DNA of 64,000 bases from Myxocyprinus asiaticus (GCF_019703515.2 NC_059347.1:17444001-17508000), one strand, 5' to 3'; shown: positions 23,789 through 35,823, counted from the first letter of the stretch. Numbers and translations are program-made. The notes: generated from the sequence alone by a model not told the origin.

Positions 23789-24588
23789 TCAAAGCACAAA
23801 GCACTGGACCTTATTGTTTACTGATCTACCTCCACTTCTCTCAAATTGGAATTTCTCATTTACTCCAAGAGAATAATTTATTTTAGCTGGACGTTCTGCC
23901 AAACCATCTCCTTGGGTTTTCTTAGTTGATGTCTTTGGTCTGGTGTGGTGAGCTTCTGGGATGACACCCATTATTCCTTTAGAAGTAGAAAATGTGCAAA
24001 TGAAATATGGACTTTTTTTGGGACTCCAATTGTCCTCTGGCTCATTAATAGTGATGTTAAGAGGTTTGGAGCATGCATGTCTGTTACTAGGGGGACTAGA
24101 GTGCTGAACTGAGGTGAAACTCTGGAAGAACCTTCCTGGGCTTGCACAATCTTGTCTGTCTGAGACAAGGTGTGCTCTGTCCTGGGCGTCTTGTCCTTTT
24201 ACTACAGCTGTGGAATGCTGTCTCAACTTGGAAACAAAATGTGATTTGGTCCAGGTTTAACCCAGATTCTTCTCAGGGCCTTGCTGGTGTTGGATCTTAT
24301 TGGGGTTCTTCTGAAGGACTAGGGGAGTTTGAGGATGTTTTATCTCAGGTTGTGGTGTGGTAGGACGATGGGCAGTCCATGGGAAACTGCTAGTGAGGTG
24401 AGGTGTTGGAGGCATCTGTGTTGCCTCTCGCCTTTCCTACTGGAGGTGTTTGTAATTGAGCTGTCTTTACTGTCAGTAGAAGTGTGCATAGGAGATGGAG
24501 TACTCGGTCTCTCCCTTAATCTGGAAAAACACCCATACAGAGCATTGTCAGTATGTGTGAGTCTGCACTTCCGCAACAGCTGTGAAGA
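23789..24588 (-). pseudogene. Possible C-terminal exon of the gas2l2-like gene
   Basis: A good acceptor (CTACTCTTCACAG) precedes 24588. The exon is Ser/Thr/Pro-rich (RERPSTPSPMHTSTDSKDSS), like the low-complexity tails of GAS2L proteins. The frame shifts near 24430, continues open apart from a TAA near 24250, and ends at 23789 (RSVNNKVQCFVL). Assignment to gas2l2 rests on position, strand and composition, not on a conserved domain. Confidence 0.45.
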
Positions 24589-24599
24589 GTAGCATGTAT

Positions 24600-25500
24600 T
24601 TATATAAGCAGATATTAATAATTAAGCACTTACCTGTATATGGTAGACTTTAAACTCAAGCCCATTTTACATCAAAACAACCTATTCATGGGCCCACACA
24701 GAATCTACACAGAACTTTGCGCAGGTTTGGAAAGCCTGTCTATTGGTATTTGTAGGCTTTGCCAGAACAGACTGACACTTATACTGACTTACTTAACAGA
24801 CTTACAGACTTAACAGACTTACAAAGTGAATTTGGCAACAGTAGCTCAAAAGTTCTGCTGCTAAAAACAGGCTGATCTCACTGAAATTCAAATCACTGTC
24901 CCCCAGTGGCCGAAGCTGGAAGTGGGCGAAATGTCCACAGAGTGGTGCCAAAAGCAAGTTGTACTTTTAGTTGTAAATGATGTAATACACTCGACAGGAA
25001 TGCATGTTTATTTTAGAGTGTAAATGTCACTTTCAAATCACCCTCACCATTGTTTATGTGAATGCAATTTCTTCCTGGTTCTCACAGGACCAGAACCTGT
25101 ATCTCGTTGGTTGCTTGAGAAACACTCTATCAGAAGTGCTAGACAGAAGGGTAATCAAGGTAGAAATTATGTAAAAATGTCTGATGGTGGTTGGTGCTTT
25201 TTAGTAATTCAGCAGTATAGGTTGATTTCAGGGCATGATATGTTGATTTCCTGATCATGTTGGCTGGAAACCTCCTACAAGGACTCCACTAATTTGACAA
25301 TGATGCAGTTTGTCAATTGTGATCTATTTTTTTTTAGAGTCATTGAATAAGAAAACTGTCTTTCTTCATGCCAAGTTAGTATGCATTACCAGACAAATCA
25401 ATTCACAACATAACATGGCTCGTGGAGGTTCATTTCTTGAATTAAGCTGAAGGGTTCTTTTTTCCAGTGCTCTGTCCTTATGTTATCCTACTTATTTTAT
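24600..25500. other. Probable gas2l2 intron sequence, no feature recognised
   Basis: Between the possible tail exon and the Tc1 remnant. No repeat boundary or coding block seen. Confidence 0.4.
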
Positions 25501-26142
25501 TAGAGTAATTTAGTAGCCAACACAGTCAACAGAGAATGGGCAGACTGGTTCCAACTGACAAAGTCTACTGTAACTCAGTAAACTCTAGAGACTGTTGTGC
25601 ATGAAAATCCCAGGAGATCAGTAATTACAGAAATACTCAAACCAGCCCGTCTAGCACCAACAATCATCCATGCGATTATCTAATCAGCCAATCGTGTGGC
25701 AGCAGTGTAGTTCATAAAATCATGCAGATACAGGTCAGGAACTTTTTGATTTCAGTGATTTGGATCGTGGCATGATTGTTGGTGGCAGATGGGCTGGTTT
25801 GAGTATTTCTGTAACTGCTGATCTCCTGGGATTTTCACACGCAACAGTCTCTAGAATTTACTCAGAATGGTGCCAAAAACAAAAAACATCCAGTGAGTGG
25901 CAGTTCTGTGGACGGAAATGCCTTGTTGATGAGAGAGGTCAACAGAGACTGGCCAGACTAGTTCGAACTGACAAAGTCTACTGTAACTCAGATAACCACT
26001 CTGTACAATTGTAGTGAGAAGAATATCATCTCAGAATGCTATTCTGAGATGCGGGTTGACGCTGTTTTGGCAGCACGAGGGGGACCTACACAATATTAGG
26101 CAGGTGGTTTTAATGTTGTAGCTGATCGGTGTATATATAAAT
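25500..26142 (+). mobile_element. Tc1-like transposon remnant (second family)
   Basis: The frame 25760-26014 holds a transposase N-terminus: DRGMIVGGRWAGLSISVTAD, LLGFSHATVSRIYSEW (helix-turn-helix) and FCGRKCLVDERGQQRLARL. The right end (about 26085-26142) reads GGCAGGTGGTTTTAATGTTG and ends GCTGATCGGTGTA. The DDE catalytic part is absent. A related fragment lies in the opposite orientation at 32545-32765. Confidence 0.85.
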
Positions 26143-26411
26143 AAACAGTAAGAAAACACACTTCTCCTTTAAAGCACCTGCTGCATTAGCATTACTGTCA
26201 TATGTGAGCATATCAATTGTTATATTATATTTTATATTCTATATTACTATACAATATACATGATTTTATGTAAATACATGATTTATTATTTTCTAAAAAC
26301 ATATTAAATACTACATCTTGAAATATGAGAAACATAAACTATTTATGATGAAATACAGTCTCTGATGCAATCCTAGTGGTTAGTTGTGTGTTTGTGTGCA
26401 TACGTTTTTAC

Positions 26412-26513
26412 TGAGAGAAGTGCAGCGGCAGGGATCATGCTTGTCAAGAAAGTGCTCCAGGGTGTCCCATCCACCGCCCACTCGCACCATAACATGGTTC
26501 CTCAAGATCTTCA
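26412..26513 (-). pseudogene. gas2l2: GAR-domain exon remnant of the gas2l2-like gene
   Basis: Reads [18 protein letters not shown] then [16 protein letters not shown], the second half of the microtubule-binding GAR domain, and ends at a plausible donor (GTAAAAAC). Upstream the exon runs straight into a (CA)n tract on the + strand (26520-26587), so there is no normal pyrimidine-rich acceptor. The first half of the GAR domain (the CTCP...VGDS part in relatives) was not found nearby. The remaining part is well conserved, which suggests gene loss is recent or was gradual. Confidence 0.8.
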
Positions 26514-26519
26514 CCCAGC

Positions 26520-26529
26520 CACACACACA

Positions 26530-26587
<58 letters not shown>
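26520..26587. repeat. (CA)n microsatellite
   Basis: Nearly pure CA/TG repeat with one CCC break near 26531. It abuts the GAR exon remnant. Confidence 0.97.
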
Positions 26588-26589
<2 letters not shown>

Positions 26590-26591
<2 letters not shown>

Positions 26592-27574
26592 CATGTCTTA
26601 ATTCAAATGAATGAGCAAATGCCATCTGCAGTTGATTGCTGATCCAGTCTGTTTATAAATCAATTTTATTATGTGACAATATCCACAAAACAGATTTTTT
26701 CTTTTTGACAAAGTATCAGAGGCAGTAAAAGACTTATTTCAATGAACATGATAGATCAGTCACTTTGTTAGCATAAAACAGTAGGAAAGACCTTTTTTTT
26801 AGGTTTCCTTTCTAACTCACAAACCACAACAAATATGCCTTATTTAAGAAGCATATACCCTATATATACAATAAATACTCTTAGTATGATTAAGATGTTT
26901 ACATTAAGACCTGATCATAATATTAAATTCAATACAAGAAGTTGTTGGTTAGGGCAAATTCAACACTTGAAAACATGATATTAACCCACTGTATTTTAAA
27001 TCAAAGCACACCTCAAAGCAATAACATTCTTACCTTAATAGGCTATACTGTATATTAGTACTAAATAGCTGAAATACTGAATAGCTTTCACCTTCATATG
27101 GTACCAATTTTAGCTGTCAGGAATAATATACTGTATATTTGAAAGCAAATGTCTAAGTGGTGCCAACATTATAACTATTTTAAATGAGTTTAAAATCCCT
27201 TTATAGACAATATAGACTATTCGTTGGTTTAAGGAAGTGACGTCTTTTTCCTTGAACATTTCCTTCTAATTGTCAAACTCATTCAAAACAACAGAAGGAG
27301 GTGCTTCATTCATAGTGACTTAGTGGCGTAGTGAAATTTTATTATTAAAATGTAGGCCATGTTGTTCGGTGGCTGGATGCTCTCTGGATGCCTGGAAGTA
27401 ACAGAAATTAAAGTGTTTAAAAGCAACTGCAAATTAACCGCTGCAGTGAAGCGAGACAGCTGGATACGTGCAGCACTGAAAACTGTAGCACACATATTAT
27501 CTCTGCCAAACAATTGTAAGTTTGATAGGTAGAGCTCTAAAACTGAACATAGATTGGTCCCATTATAATGAATG
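26590..27574. other. AT-rich intronic-like DNA, nothing recognised
   Basis: Lies inside the span of the decayed gas2l2-like gene, upstream of the chromovirus LTR. No coding block similar to the missing half of the GAR domain was found. Confidence 0.45.
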
Positions 27575-28499
27575 TGTCACACCTCCATTGGTCTCTACCA
27601 CTCCAGCCTTCAACCACTCATTCACCCACATTCTAATCAGTATCACCTGTCTTTCCCCTCAGTCTTTGTCAAGTCTTGTCTAGACCACACTGTTCTCTCA
27701 TCTGTGTCTGAGCAGTCATATTAATCCTTCTATACAATATATATATATATATATTGGTGTTGTTTATCTCGGTTCTCACCTTTTGACAAGTTTTCCTACT
27801 GATATTATTTTCTTTTGTTCAAGTTAATTAACACTGCACTTGGGTTCACCCTGATCTTCGAGTTCTGCTCTGTGATTGTGACAGAAGACTTGACCACACT
27901 ATGCACCCAGCAAGACCTGGTCGGTTTCAACATATCCTCGACTCTCAGGGGCAAACTCTCCTGCACGATGAGCACATGATGCATTAGATTCAATGCAACA
28001 TGGATACCATAATAAGAGCGCTGCCTACATCATCTTCATCAGTTTCCAGCAGACAGTCAGCCCCGACTGATAGCACTACCAGATCTGTTCCTGCATCTCC
28101 TTCCAGTCCTCTTTCTTCATCACCCCAACCGAGTCTCCTGGCATCGCCCACTAGTTACTCCGGTTCTGCAGACAAATGAAACGGCTTCATTCTTCAGTGC
28201 TCTCTGGCGTTCAAGATGCAACCACAGCGTTTTCCTACTGAAAGAGCTATAGTCGCCTATATTATTTATCTTCCCATGGGAAAGCGCTGCAGTGGGGCTC
28301 CTCGATCTGGAATCAGAACGGTCCAGTCACCCAATCAATCAACGATTTCATGTCATATTTCTGGGAGGTTTTCGAGCATCCTGTCAGTAACTCTTATGCC
28401 AGTGAGCAGTTGGTTCATCTGAAGTAAGGTAAACTTCCGGTCACTGAGTATGCACTACGTTTTCGTACCCTTGCCGCTGCCTGTAACTGGAATGAACAA

Positions 28500-29060
28500 G
28501 TGGCACTCAAACTCCAGAGAGGGGCTAAGATTTTCACCAAATTAGATCTACGCAGTTCCTACAACCTTATTCACATTTGTGAGGGGGACGAATGGAAGAC
28601 CTCCTTCATCACTTCTTGTGGGCACTATGAATATCTCATCATGCCATATGGATTGGTCAACGCCTCTTCAGTTTTCCAATCCTACATGAATGAGATCCTT
28701 CGTGAGTATCTATATCACTTCATCATCATCTACATTGATGACATTCTTATTTTCTCATCCAATCTCAACGAACATATCCGTCACGTTAGACTGGTCCTGC
28801 AACGTCTTCCAGAACCCAAACTCCCTCCATCTCTTCTGGTCTGCCCCATCTCATGGGACTTAGAACAGCAAAACCTCTGGGCCACCTCCAATGATCCCAT
28901 GGCCACAAACTGCCCCCCAGGATGCATCTATGTCCCCGCCACCCTTCGCAACCAGCTCCTGGAATGGCTCCACTTCTCTCCTGGATCTGTGCACCCAGGA
29001 ATCTCTCACATTGGTCCAGAACAGGTACTGGTGGCCACATCTGTCCTGAGATGTCAGTAA
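28500..29060 (+). pseudogene. Chromovirus reverse transcriptase fragment fused to integrase N-terminus by deletion
   Basis: Residues 10-105 or so carry the polymerase core ([32 protein letters not shown] with the YxDD pair). From about 28800 the frame jumps straight into sequence that precedes the zinc-binding part of integrase ([18 protein letters not shown], His-x7-His-like), so the rest of the polymerase and RNase H are missing. The frame ends at 29060. Confidence 0.8.
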
Positions 29061-30146
29061 CTATGTTCGTGCCTGTCCGGACTGCACAACATCTAAGGTA
29101 CTACGTCGACTCCCAGCTGGTAAACTACAACCTCTGCTGATACCCTGCAGACCTTGGTCTCACATTAGAGTCAACTTTGTCACAGACCTTCCATCCTCTA
29201 ATGGACACACTTGTGTGTTAGTGGCTGTGGACCGTTTTTCGAAGGCTTGTTGACTGATACCATTTAAAGGTTTACCTACAGCTCTTCAGACAGTCGAGGC
29301 ACTTTTCCAGCATGTCTTCTGAACCTACGGTCTTCCAGAAAACATAGTGTCTGACCGAGGTCTACAGTTCACCTTCTTCTGGGTGTCTCCATCAGCCTCT
29401 CCTCTGGTTACCACCCTAAACTAATGGCCAGATGGAGAGAAAAGTTGAGGAAATTGGTCTATTTCTAAGAACCTACTGCCATAAAAACCAACGCAAATGG
29501 AGTCGTTACCTCCCTTGGGCAGAATATGCACAAAACTCACTTTGTCACCCATTGACCAGCCTCACTTTATTTCAGTGTATCCTAGGATTCAAACCACCAC
29601 TATTCCCCTGGTCCGGAGAGCCATCAGAAGTTCCGGCAGTGGACTACTGGTTCAAAAATAGCGAAAACACTTGGAATTCTGCCCACATACATCTAGAGTA
29701 TGTAGTCCACTGCCAGAAGGAACAAGCTGATCTTCTTTGCTCCGATCCAACAGAATACCAGCCTGGCCAGAAGGTGTGGCTCTTCACCAGGGACAAACGC
29801 TTCAAACTACCCTCACGTAAGTTAAGTCCCTGCTATATAGGTCTTCTATCACTGTCACTGCACAGATAAACCCAGTCACATACCGTCTCCAACTTCCACC
29901 TCAATATCGCATAGCACCCACCTTTCATGTATCACTTCTCAAACCTTATGTACCCTCTCTGTCTCCTCTTTCAGAGACCAATGATTGTTGTGTTTCTCCT
30001 CCACCACTGACTCTGGAGGATGGTCTGTCTTACACCGTCAGAGCCATTTTGGATTCCCGATGTCACCAGGGGAGACTGTATTATCTCGTGGACTGGGAGG
30101 GATATGGTCTGGAGGAACAATTGTGGGTCTCCAAAGATGACATCCT

Positions 30147-30593
30147 TGGGGGCCTGGGTAGCTCAGTGAGTAAAGACGCTGACTACCACCCCTGGAGTTC
30201 GTGAGTTCGAATCCCAGGGCGTGCTGAGTGACTCCAGCCAGGTCTCCTAAGCAACCAAATTGGCCCGGTTGCTAGGGAGGGTAGCGTCACATGGGGTAAT
30301 CTCCTCATGGTCACTATAATGTGGTTTGCTCTCAGTGGGGCACGTGGTGAGTTGTGCGTGGATGCCGCGGTGGATGCCGTGAAGCCTCCACATGCGCTAT
30401 GTCTCTGCAGTAACATGCTCAACAAGCCATGTGATAAGATGCGCAGGTTGACGGTCTCTGAGATTCGTCCTCCACCACCCGGATTTGTCCTCCACCACCC
30501 GGATTGAGGCGAGTCACTACGTCACCACGAGGATTTAGAGTGCATTGGGAATTGGGCATTCCAAACTGAGGAGATAAAGGGGAGAGAAAAAAA
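30147..30593 (+). mobile_element. tRNA-derived SINE inserted in the chromovirus chromodomain
   Basis: About 447 bp. The head reads GGGGGCCTGGGTAGCTCAGT with a box-B-like GAGTTCGAATCCC. The tail ends in an A-rich run. It is flanked by an 8-bp target duplication, GACATCCT (30139-30146 and 30594-30601), which shows the insertion cut a continuous chromodomain frame (SKDDIL before, DPNLL after). Confidence 0.92.
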
Positions 30594-30728
30594 GACATCC
30601 TAGACCCCAACCTACTCACGGAGATTCATCGCGACAATCCGGACTGCCCAGCTCCTCATAGAAGGGGATGACCTAGACATCGGGTATTCCATGCCTCCAG
30701 AGCAGCTCATGGAGGGGGGAGGGGGTAC

Positions 30729-30936
30729 TGTCATGCCTCCATCGGTCTCCACCACTCCAGTAATCAACTGCTCTAGTTCACCCGCATTCTAATCAGTATC
30801 ACCTGTCTTCCATCAAGTAATCAAGGACTATATATATATACTCACCTATTCCCTTCCGTCTTTGTCAAGTCTCGTCTAGACCATACTGATCTTTCCTCTG
30901 TGTTTGAGCAGCTTTATTAATCCTTATATATATATA
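30729..30936 (+). repeat. 3' LTR of the chromovirus, cut by a Tc1 insertion
   Basis: Matches the 5' LTR from 27575 and stops at the Tc1 left end at 30937. No clear LTR continuation is seen after the Tc1 right end. Confidence 0.75.
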
Positions 30937-32513
30937 CAGGTGCATCTCAATAAATTAGAATGTCGTGGAAAAGTTCATTTATTTCAGTAATTCAACTCAA
31001 ATTGTGAAACTCGTGTATTAAATAAATTCAATGCACACAGACTGAAGTAGTTTAAGTCTTTGGTTCTTTTAATTGTGATGATTTTGGCTCACATTTAACA
31101 AAAACCCACCAATTCACTATCTCAAAAAATTAGAATATGGTGACATGCCAATCAGCTAATCAACTCAAAACACCTGCAAAGGTTTCCTGAGCCTTCAAAA
31201 TGGTCTCTCAGTTTGGTTCACTAGGCTACACAATCATGGGGAAGACTGCTGATCTGACAGTTGTCCAGAAGACAATCATTGACACCCTTCACAAGGAGGG
31301 TAAGCCACAAACATTCATTGCCAAAGAAGCTGGCTGTTCACAGAGTGCTGTATCCAAGCATGTTAACAGAAAGTTGAGTGGAAGGGAAAAGTGTGGAAGA
31401 AAAAGATGCACAACCAACCGAGAGAACCGCAGCCTTATGAGGATTGTCAAGCAAAATCGATTCAAGAATTTGGGTGAACTTCACAAGGAATGGACTGAGG
31501 CTGGGGTTAAGGCATCAACCACACACAGACGTGTCAAGGAATTTGGCTACAGTTGTCGTATTCCTCTTGTTAAGCCACTCCTGAACCACAGACAACATCA
31601 GAGGCATCTTACCTGGGCTAAGGAGAAGAAGAACTGGACTGTTGCCCAGTGGTCCAAAGTCCTCTTTTCAGATGAGATCAAGTTTTGTATTTCATTTGGA
31701 AACCAAGGTCCTAGAGTCTGGAGGAAGGGTGGAGAAGCTCATAGCCCAAGTTGCTTGAAGTCCAGTGTTAAGTTTCCACAGCCTGTGATGATTTGGGGTG
31801 CAATGTCATCTGCTGGTGTTGGTCCATTGTGTCTTTTGAAAACCAAAGTCACTGCACCCGTTTACCAAGAAAGTTTGGAGCACTTCATGCTTCCTTCTGC
31901 TGACCAGCTTTTTAAAGATGCTGATTTCATTTTCCAGCAGGATTTGGCACCTGCCCACACTGCCAAAAGCACCAAAAGTTGGTTAAATGACCATGGTGTT
32001 GGTGTGCTTGACTGGCCAGCAAACTCACCAGACCTGAACCCCATAGAGAATCTATGGGGTATTGTCAAGAGGAAAATGAGAAACAAGAGACCAAAAAATT
32101 CAGATGAGCTGAAGGCCACTGTCAAAGAAACCTGGGCTTCCATACCACCACAGCAGTGCCACAAACTGATCACCTCCGTGCCATGCCGAATTGAGGCAGT
32201 AATTAAAGCAAAAGGAGCCCCTACCAAGTATTGAGTACATATACAGTAAATGAACATACTTTCCAGAAGGCCAACAATTCACTAAAAATGTTTTTTTTAT
32301 TGGTCTTATGATGTATTCTAATTTTTTGAGATAGTGAATTGGTGGGTTTTTGTAAAATGTGAGCAAAATCATCACAATTAAAAGAACCAAAGACTTAAAC
32401 TACTTCAGTCTGTGTGCATTGAATTTATTTAATACACGAGTTTCACAATTTGAGTTGAATTACTGAAATAAATGAACTTTTCCACGACATTCTAATTTAT
32501 TGAGATGCACCTG
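30937..32513 (+). mobile_element. Tc1-like transposon with an open transposase
   Basis: 1577 bp with inverted ends beginning CAGGTGCATCTCAATAAATT and about 200 bp of terminal inverted repeat, bordered by TA on both sides inside a TA-rich tract. It carries the transposase frame 31200-32234. Very similar to the element at 40469-42051. Confidence 0.95.
31200..32234 (+). CDS. Tc1-like DD34E transposase
   Basis: 344 residues, uninterrupted. It would excise and reinsert the element at TA sites. The N-terminal half is the paired-like DNA-binding region (KTIIDTLHKEGKPQTFIAKE, CSQSAVSKHV, then KASTTHRRVKEFGYSC). The catalytic part has FSDEIKF (first Asp), FQQDLAPAHT (second Asp) and NPIENLWG (Glu), with 34 residues between the last two. 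A second copy at 41788-40748 has two extra codons in the linker (KASRATTHRH versus KASTTHRR), so this copy probably has a two-codon deletion. An in-frame ATG also occurs at 31236 (MGKTADLT), which may be the real start. Length is normal for the family. Confidence 0.93.
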   Translation: MVSQFGSLGYTIMGKTADLTVVQKTIIDTLHKEGKPQTFIAKEAGCSQSAVSKHVNRKLSGREKCGRKRCTTNRENRSLMRIVKQNRFKNLGELHKEWTEAGVKASTTHRRVKEFGYSCRIPLVKPLLNHRQHQRHLTWAKEKKNWTVAQWSKVLFSDEIKFCISFGNQGPRVWRKGGEAHSPSCLKSSVKFPQPVMIWGAMSSAGVGPLCLLKTKVTAPVYQESLEHFMLPSADQLFKDADFIFQQDLAPAHTAKSTKSWLNDHGVGVLDWPANSPDLNPIENLWGIVKRKMRNKRPKNSDELKATVKETWASIPPQQCHKLITSVPCRIEAVIKAKGAPTKY

Positions 32514-32544
32514 TATATATATATTCTATATATACACTATATAC

Positions 32545-32765
32545 ACTGATCAGCCACAACATTAAAACCACCTGCCTAATATTGTGTTGGTCCCCCTCGT
32601 GCCGCCAAAATAGCACCAACCCGCATCTCAGAATAGCATTCTGAGATGATATTCTTCTCACCACAATTATACAGAGCAGTTATCTGAGTTACCATAGACA
32701 GTTCGAACCAGTCTGGCCATTCTCTGTTGACCACTCTCATCAACAAGGCGTTTCCGATTGATTAT
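32545..32765 (-). mobile_element. Tc1-like remnant, same family as 25500-26142
   Basis: Starts CACTGATCAGCCACAACATT, the inverted terminal end of that family, and continues on the - strand into CTCAGAATGC and the transposase N-terminal region (FRTGLARL-like, degraded). Confidence 0.8.
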
Positions 32766-34473
32766 AACAGGAATTATCCAATATTCCCGAACTTTATGCT
32801 GAGGAAATAAATGTGAACATCTAAACTACGTTACAATTTAATCGCCTCTCTCACGTACACGCTCAGTATCGACAACATGTCTGGATAAGTCACTTAAGGT
32901 AAGTGTTTGATGTTCTTTGAGAAAATATGTTAACTCAGGGCCTTATGTAAAGGATCCGGTAATGATACCAGAAGAGCTCCCAGGCCTGTAGCGTTCAAAT
33001 TCCTTTGTTTCTGTTTACATCCTTAAAATGGTCTATATAAAATATTTCTTAAAATACTGTATATTGATCGGCTGATAAGTAAAGAACAGTCTTCATCTAG
33101 ATACTGTAATGAAATATTGTTCATTACATACTTTGAAGATTCAATCTTTCAATTCAGTCATAATATGTTTATTTCAAAACTAGTTTTAGAATGACCCACA
33201 CACCTCTGTCATAGAATTCTCAGTAATCTGCAGTAAACTTCCACTTTTAAAGCCTCAGTAAATCAGTGAGGAAAAGATCCACAAATCAAAATGGCAGACA
33301 AAGCAAAGGTTCTTCCCCTATTTTTTCTGTCCTGGAAATCATAGATCATTTTTAATGGTAAAAGGAAACATAAAGCATCCTATGTTCAGGACTCATACAG
33401 TGTCCTTGTGTTCATCAAGTGGTCTCTTGCATGTCTTAATGTTAAATAAAGCAGTGGTTCACATAATAGGTTGGTGTAGTGTCTGGTTTATGCTCAGGGC
33501 TGGTAAAAAGAAGCTTGATGATTTGATCCTGCAAGAAACAACCCATTAAGTGTCACTGTTGTGCACTTGAGCAAAGCAATTACTTAATAAAATGTGGCGT
33601 ATCTTAAGTCTACTGCAAGTCACTATAGATTAAAGCGTCTGTTAAATTACTATTAACAAACAGCAATTTTGACAGAAGAACACCGTTCAATACACTACAA
33701 GGGTGAATCTCACAAAGAAATGTCCATGTGTCATATTTCAACAAAAATTCACCCATACACACACACACACACACACAATATAAATTATACGTAGCATAAA
33801 GGAAATGAAGCCTGAAGCCATCAAGATTTTTTACACTGTGACATTTCATAAGTGCACAATAATTCTGTATATAAAATACTACTGGAATATATGAATACTC
33901 TATTTAAATAATATAGCACATATAGTAATAAAGTATCAGTCATATTTTTTGATTGCATTGCAGTAATAAGATTTTTTTTTTTTTTTCATTACTGTACTAT
34001 GGGGGGGTGGGGGGGGGCTTAATTGTTGTAAAATTAATGCAAAAAAAAATAAAAATAAAAAATGTATTGTTCTAAAAACAAATTCCAAAGTCAAAAACTA
34101 TTTTTGCCAATTTAAAAGATTAACACATTTAAGTTTTATTAAATTCCATCAAATTCAATTGTGTAATGTTTAACAAAACGTTATGAATGAAACTTTATTT
34201 AGTTTTTACATTTTATTTTATTATTAAACATTACTCAAATTTTTTGTGGAATTTTATTATGAAACTGAAATGTCTAATCTTAAATAATGTTTTTGAGTGC
34301 AATTTATTTTTTTCAAAATATAATGTATTATATTAATTTCTTTTGATTTTTGCGTGAAGTTTGACCCAGTTTCTCCTGACAGCTTTTGTGAGATTCACCC
34401 AAAAGTGATAGTTCAAAAACCATCAATGAACCTATTTGCCATCCCTAAAATAAAAATGTAGTCCAAATAAATC
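32766..34473. other. AT-rich sequence with SINE-like relic and simple repeats
   Basis: A relic at about 33510-33660 has GTTGTGCACTTGAGCAAAGC and GATTAAAGCGTCTGTTAAAT, typical of fish SINE body and 3' tail. A CA repeat lies at 33757-33777 and a poly-T then poly-G stretch at 33970-34018. Sequence near 34135-34300 is related to 36985-37135 (AAATTCCATCAAATT and TGTTATGAAA motifs), a diverged repeat pair. No gene seen. Confidence 0.5.
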
Positions 34474-34945
34474 TTAATCTGCATTCAATGCAGTGTCTTC
34501 AAACACAACAATAATCATATTTATTAAACACAGCACCATCTCATCCAAGTTCTGAATGTTTATCAAGCGCCTCTGAGGTTTGGGCTGCATGGTCTCCTCC
34601 ATCTCCTCATGAATCTCCTCCTCTATCACCTGCTCCAGCTGAATGAGGACTGGGGAAGCCATGCCAAAGTGAGAGGCCCATCTGGCCACCTCAAGAAGGC
34701 ACAGTACAAAATTCTTCTCTTTCTTACGCAGGACAAGGTCATCTGTCTCAAACATCTGAGGTGGGGGTAAAATGGCAACAGAAAATAGGATTACAAAAAT
34801 ATAAGGACAAATGTTTTGAAAATGAAGCTTCTGTTCATCACATATGAAATAACCCAACCTCTGACCAGAGCCTGCACTATTTATTTTGTAACTTATACCA
34901 CCATCTAGTGGTACAAGTATGAATTGCAAACAAGCGATTTTCTGT

Positions 34946-35640
34946 TAAAGTAATATTTCATCCTAAAAAATTAAAATTCTCTCATCATTTACTCACCCTC
35001 ATGCCATGCCAGCCCAGATGTGTATGACTTTCTTTCTTCTGCTGAACTCAAACAAAGATTTTTTAGAAGAATATCTCAGCTCTGTAGGTCCATACAGTGC
35101 AAGTCAATGATGACCAGAACTTTTAAGCTCTAAAAAGCACATAAAGGCAGCATAAAAGTAATCCATAAGACTCCAGTGGTTTAATCCATTTCTTTTAAAG
35201 TGATATGATAGGTGTGGGTGAGAAACAGATCCATTTATTAGTCCTTTTTTCTATATATCTCCACTTTCAAACAGCCCTTCTAAGTGCTCGCTCCTCTCCT
35301 AAGAGTTCTTCTTCTTTTGCTTTTGGTAATGTGCATTATTCCTGCATATCGCCATCTACTGGTTAGGGAGGAGAATTAAGACATGACACCAGAAGACATG
35401 GATTAAACCACTGGAGTCTTATGGACTTACTTTTATGCTGCCTTTATGTGCTTTTTGGAGCTCCAAAGGTCTGATCACAATTCACTTGCATTGTATGGAC
35501 CTAAAGAGCTGAGATATGTTTCTAAAAATCTTCGTTTGTGTTCAGCAGAAGAAAGAAAGTCATACACATCTGGAATTAAAGTAGTCCAGCATAAAGTCAT
35601 GTGAGTTTGAGAGGGAATAAAGGTGAGTCAATGATGAGAG
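34946..35640. mobile_element. Diverged palindromic TTAA-family element
   Basis: Left arm ATTTACTCACCCTCATGCCA with CTTCTGCTGAACTCAAA; the right arm is the degraded complement ending GTGAGTCAATGATGAGAG. Lies in the gas2l2-like first intron. Confidence 0.75.
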
Positions 35641-35641
35641 A

Positions 35642-35818
35642 AGAATAGTGTTGTGGGTATCATCTTTTTTAAAAGCAGTTTGAATCCCCACATTTCTGAC
35701 ATTGTTAACATGGTACTATTGCTGGGTAAATATCATATTCATACAATGTAAATGGAAAAAAATGCAAGCCCTACTTTAATGTATTTCTCTGCGATTTTGT
35801 GAAATCATCACAGAGCTT

Positions 35819-35823
<5 letters not shown>
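35642..35823. repeat. Near-identical duplicate segment, copy 1
   Basis: Matches 43338-43506 base for base over most of its length (AGAATAGTGTTGTGGGTATC at the start, TCATCACAGAGCTTCAAATA at the end). This copy has about 18 additional bases near 35765-35782. It is followed directly by a TA microsatellite (35824-35882). Confidence 0.85.

Larger units (their letters stand above)
27575..30936 (+). mobile_element. Ty3-type chromovirus (sushi-like) LTR retrotransposon, defective
   Basis: The 5' LTR starts TGTCACACCTCC at 27575 and the 3' LTR starts TGTCATGCCTCC at 30729, after a polypurine tract (GGAGGGGGGAGGGGGTAC). The LTRs align through TCTAATCAGTATCACCTGTC and TTTGTCAAGTCT; the 5' copy lacks about 40 bp. 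Inside are a Gag-like piece (NGF at 28180; KMQPQRFPTERAIVAYI at 28210-28260), the reverse transcriptase core (28520-28800: [21 protein letters not shown]), an integrase with stops (about 28950-29860) and a chromodomain (30030-30146, resumed 30602). Protease, RNase H and part of gag are deleted. Gag and integrase style match sushi-ichi-like elements. A SINE and a Tc1 element interrupt it. Confidence 0.88.

Noticed and set aside
26384..26614. Open frames on the + strand rich in Thr-His over the CA repeat
   Set aside because: They are translations of the microsatellite; the real coding remnant is the GAR exon on the other strand.
30147..30230. Possible tRNA gene
   Set aside because: The tRNA-like head belongs to a 447-bp SINE with a target duplication and other copies in the window; it has no intact cloverleaf evident.
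31862..32390. Open frames on the - strand over the Tc1 transposase
   Set aside because: Shadows of the transposase; they recur, as expected, in the second Tc1 copy.
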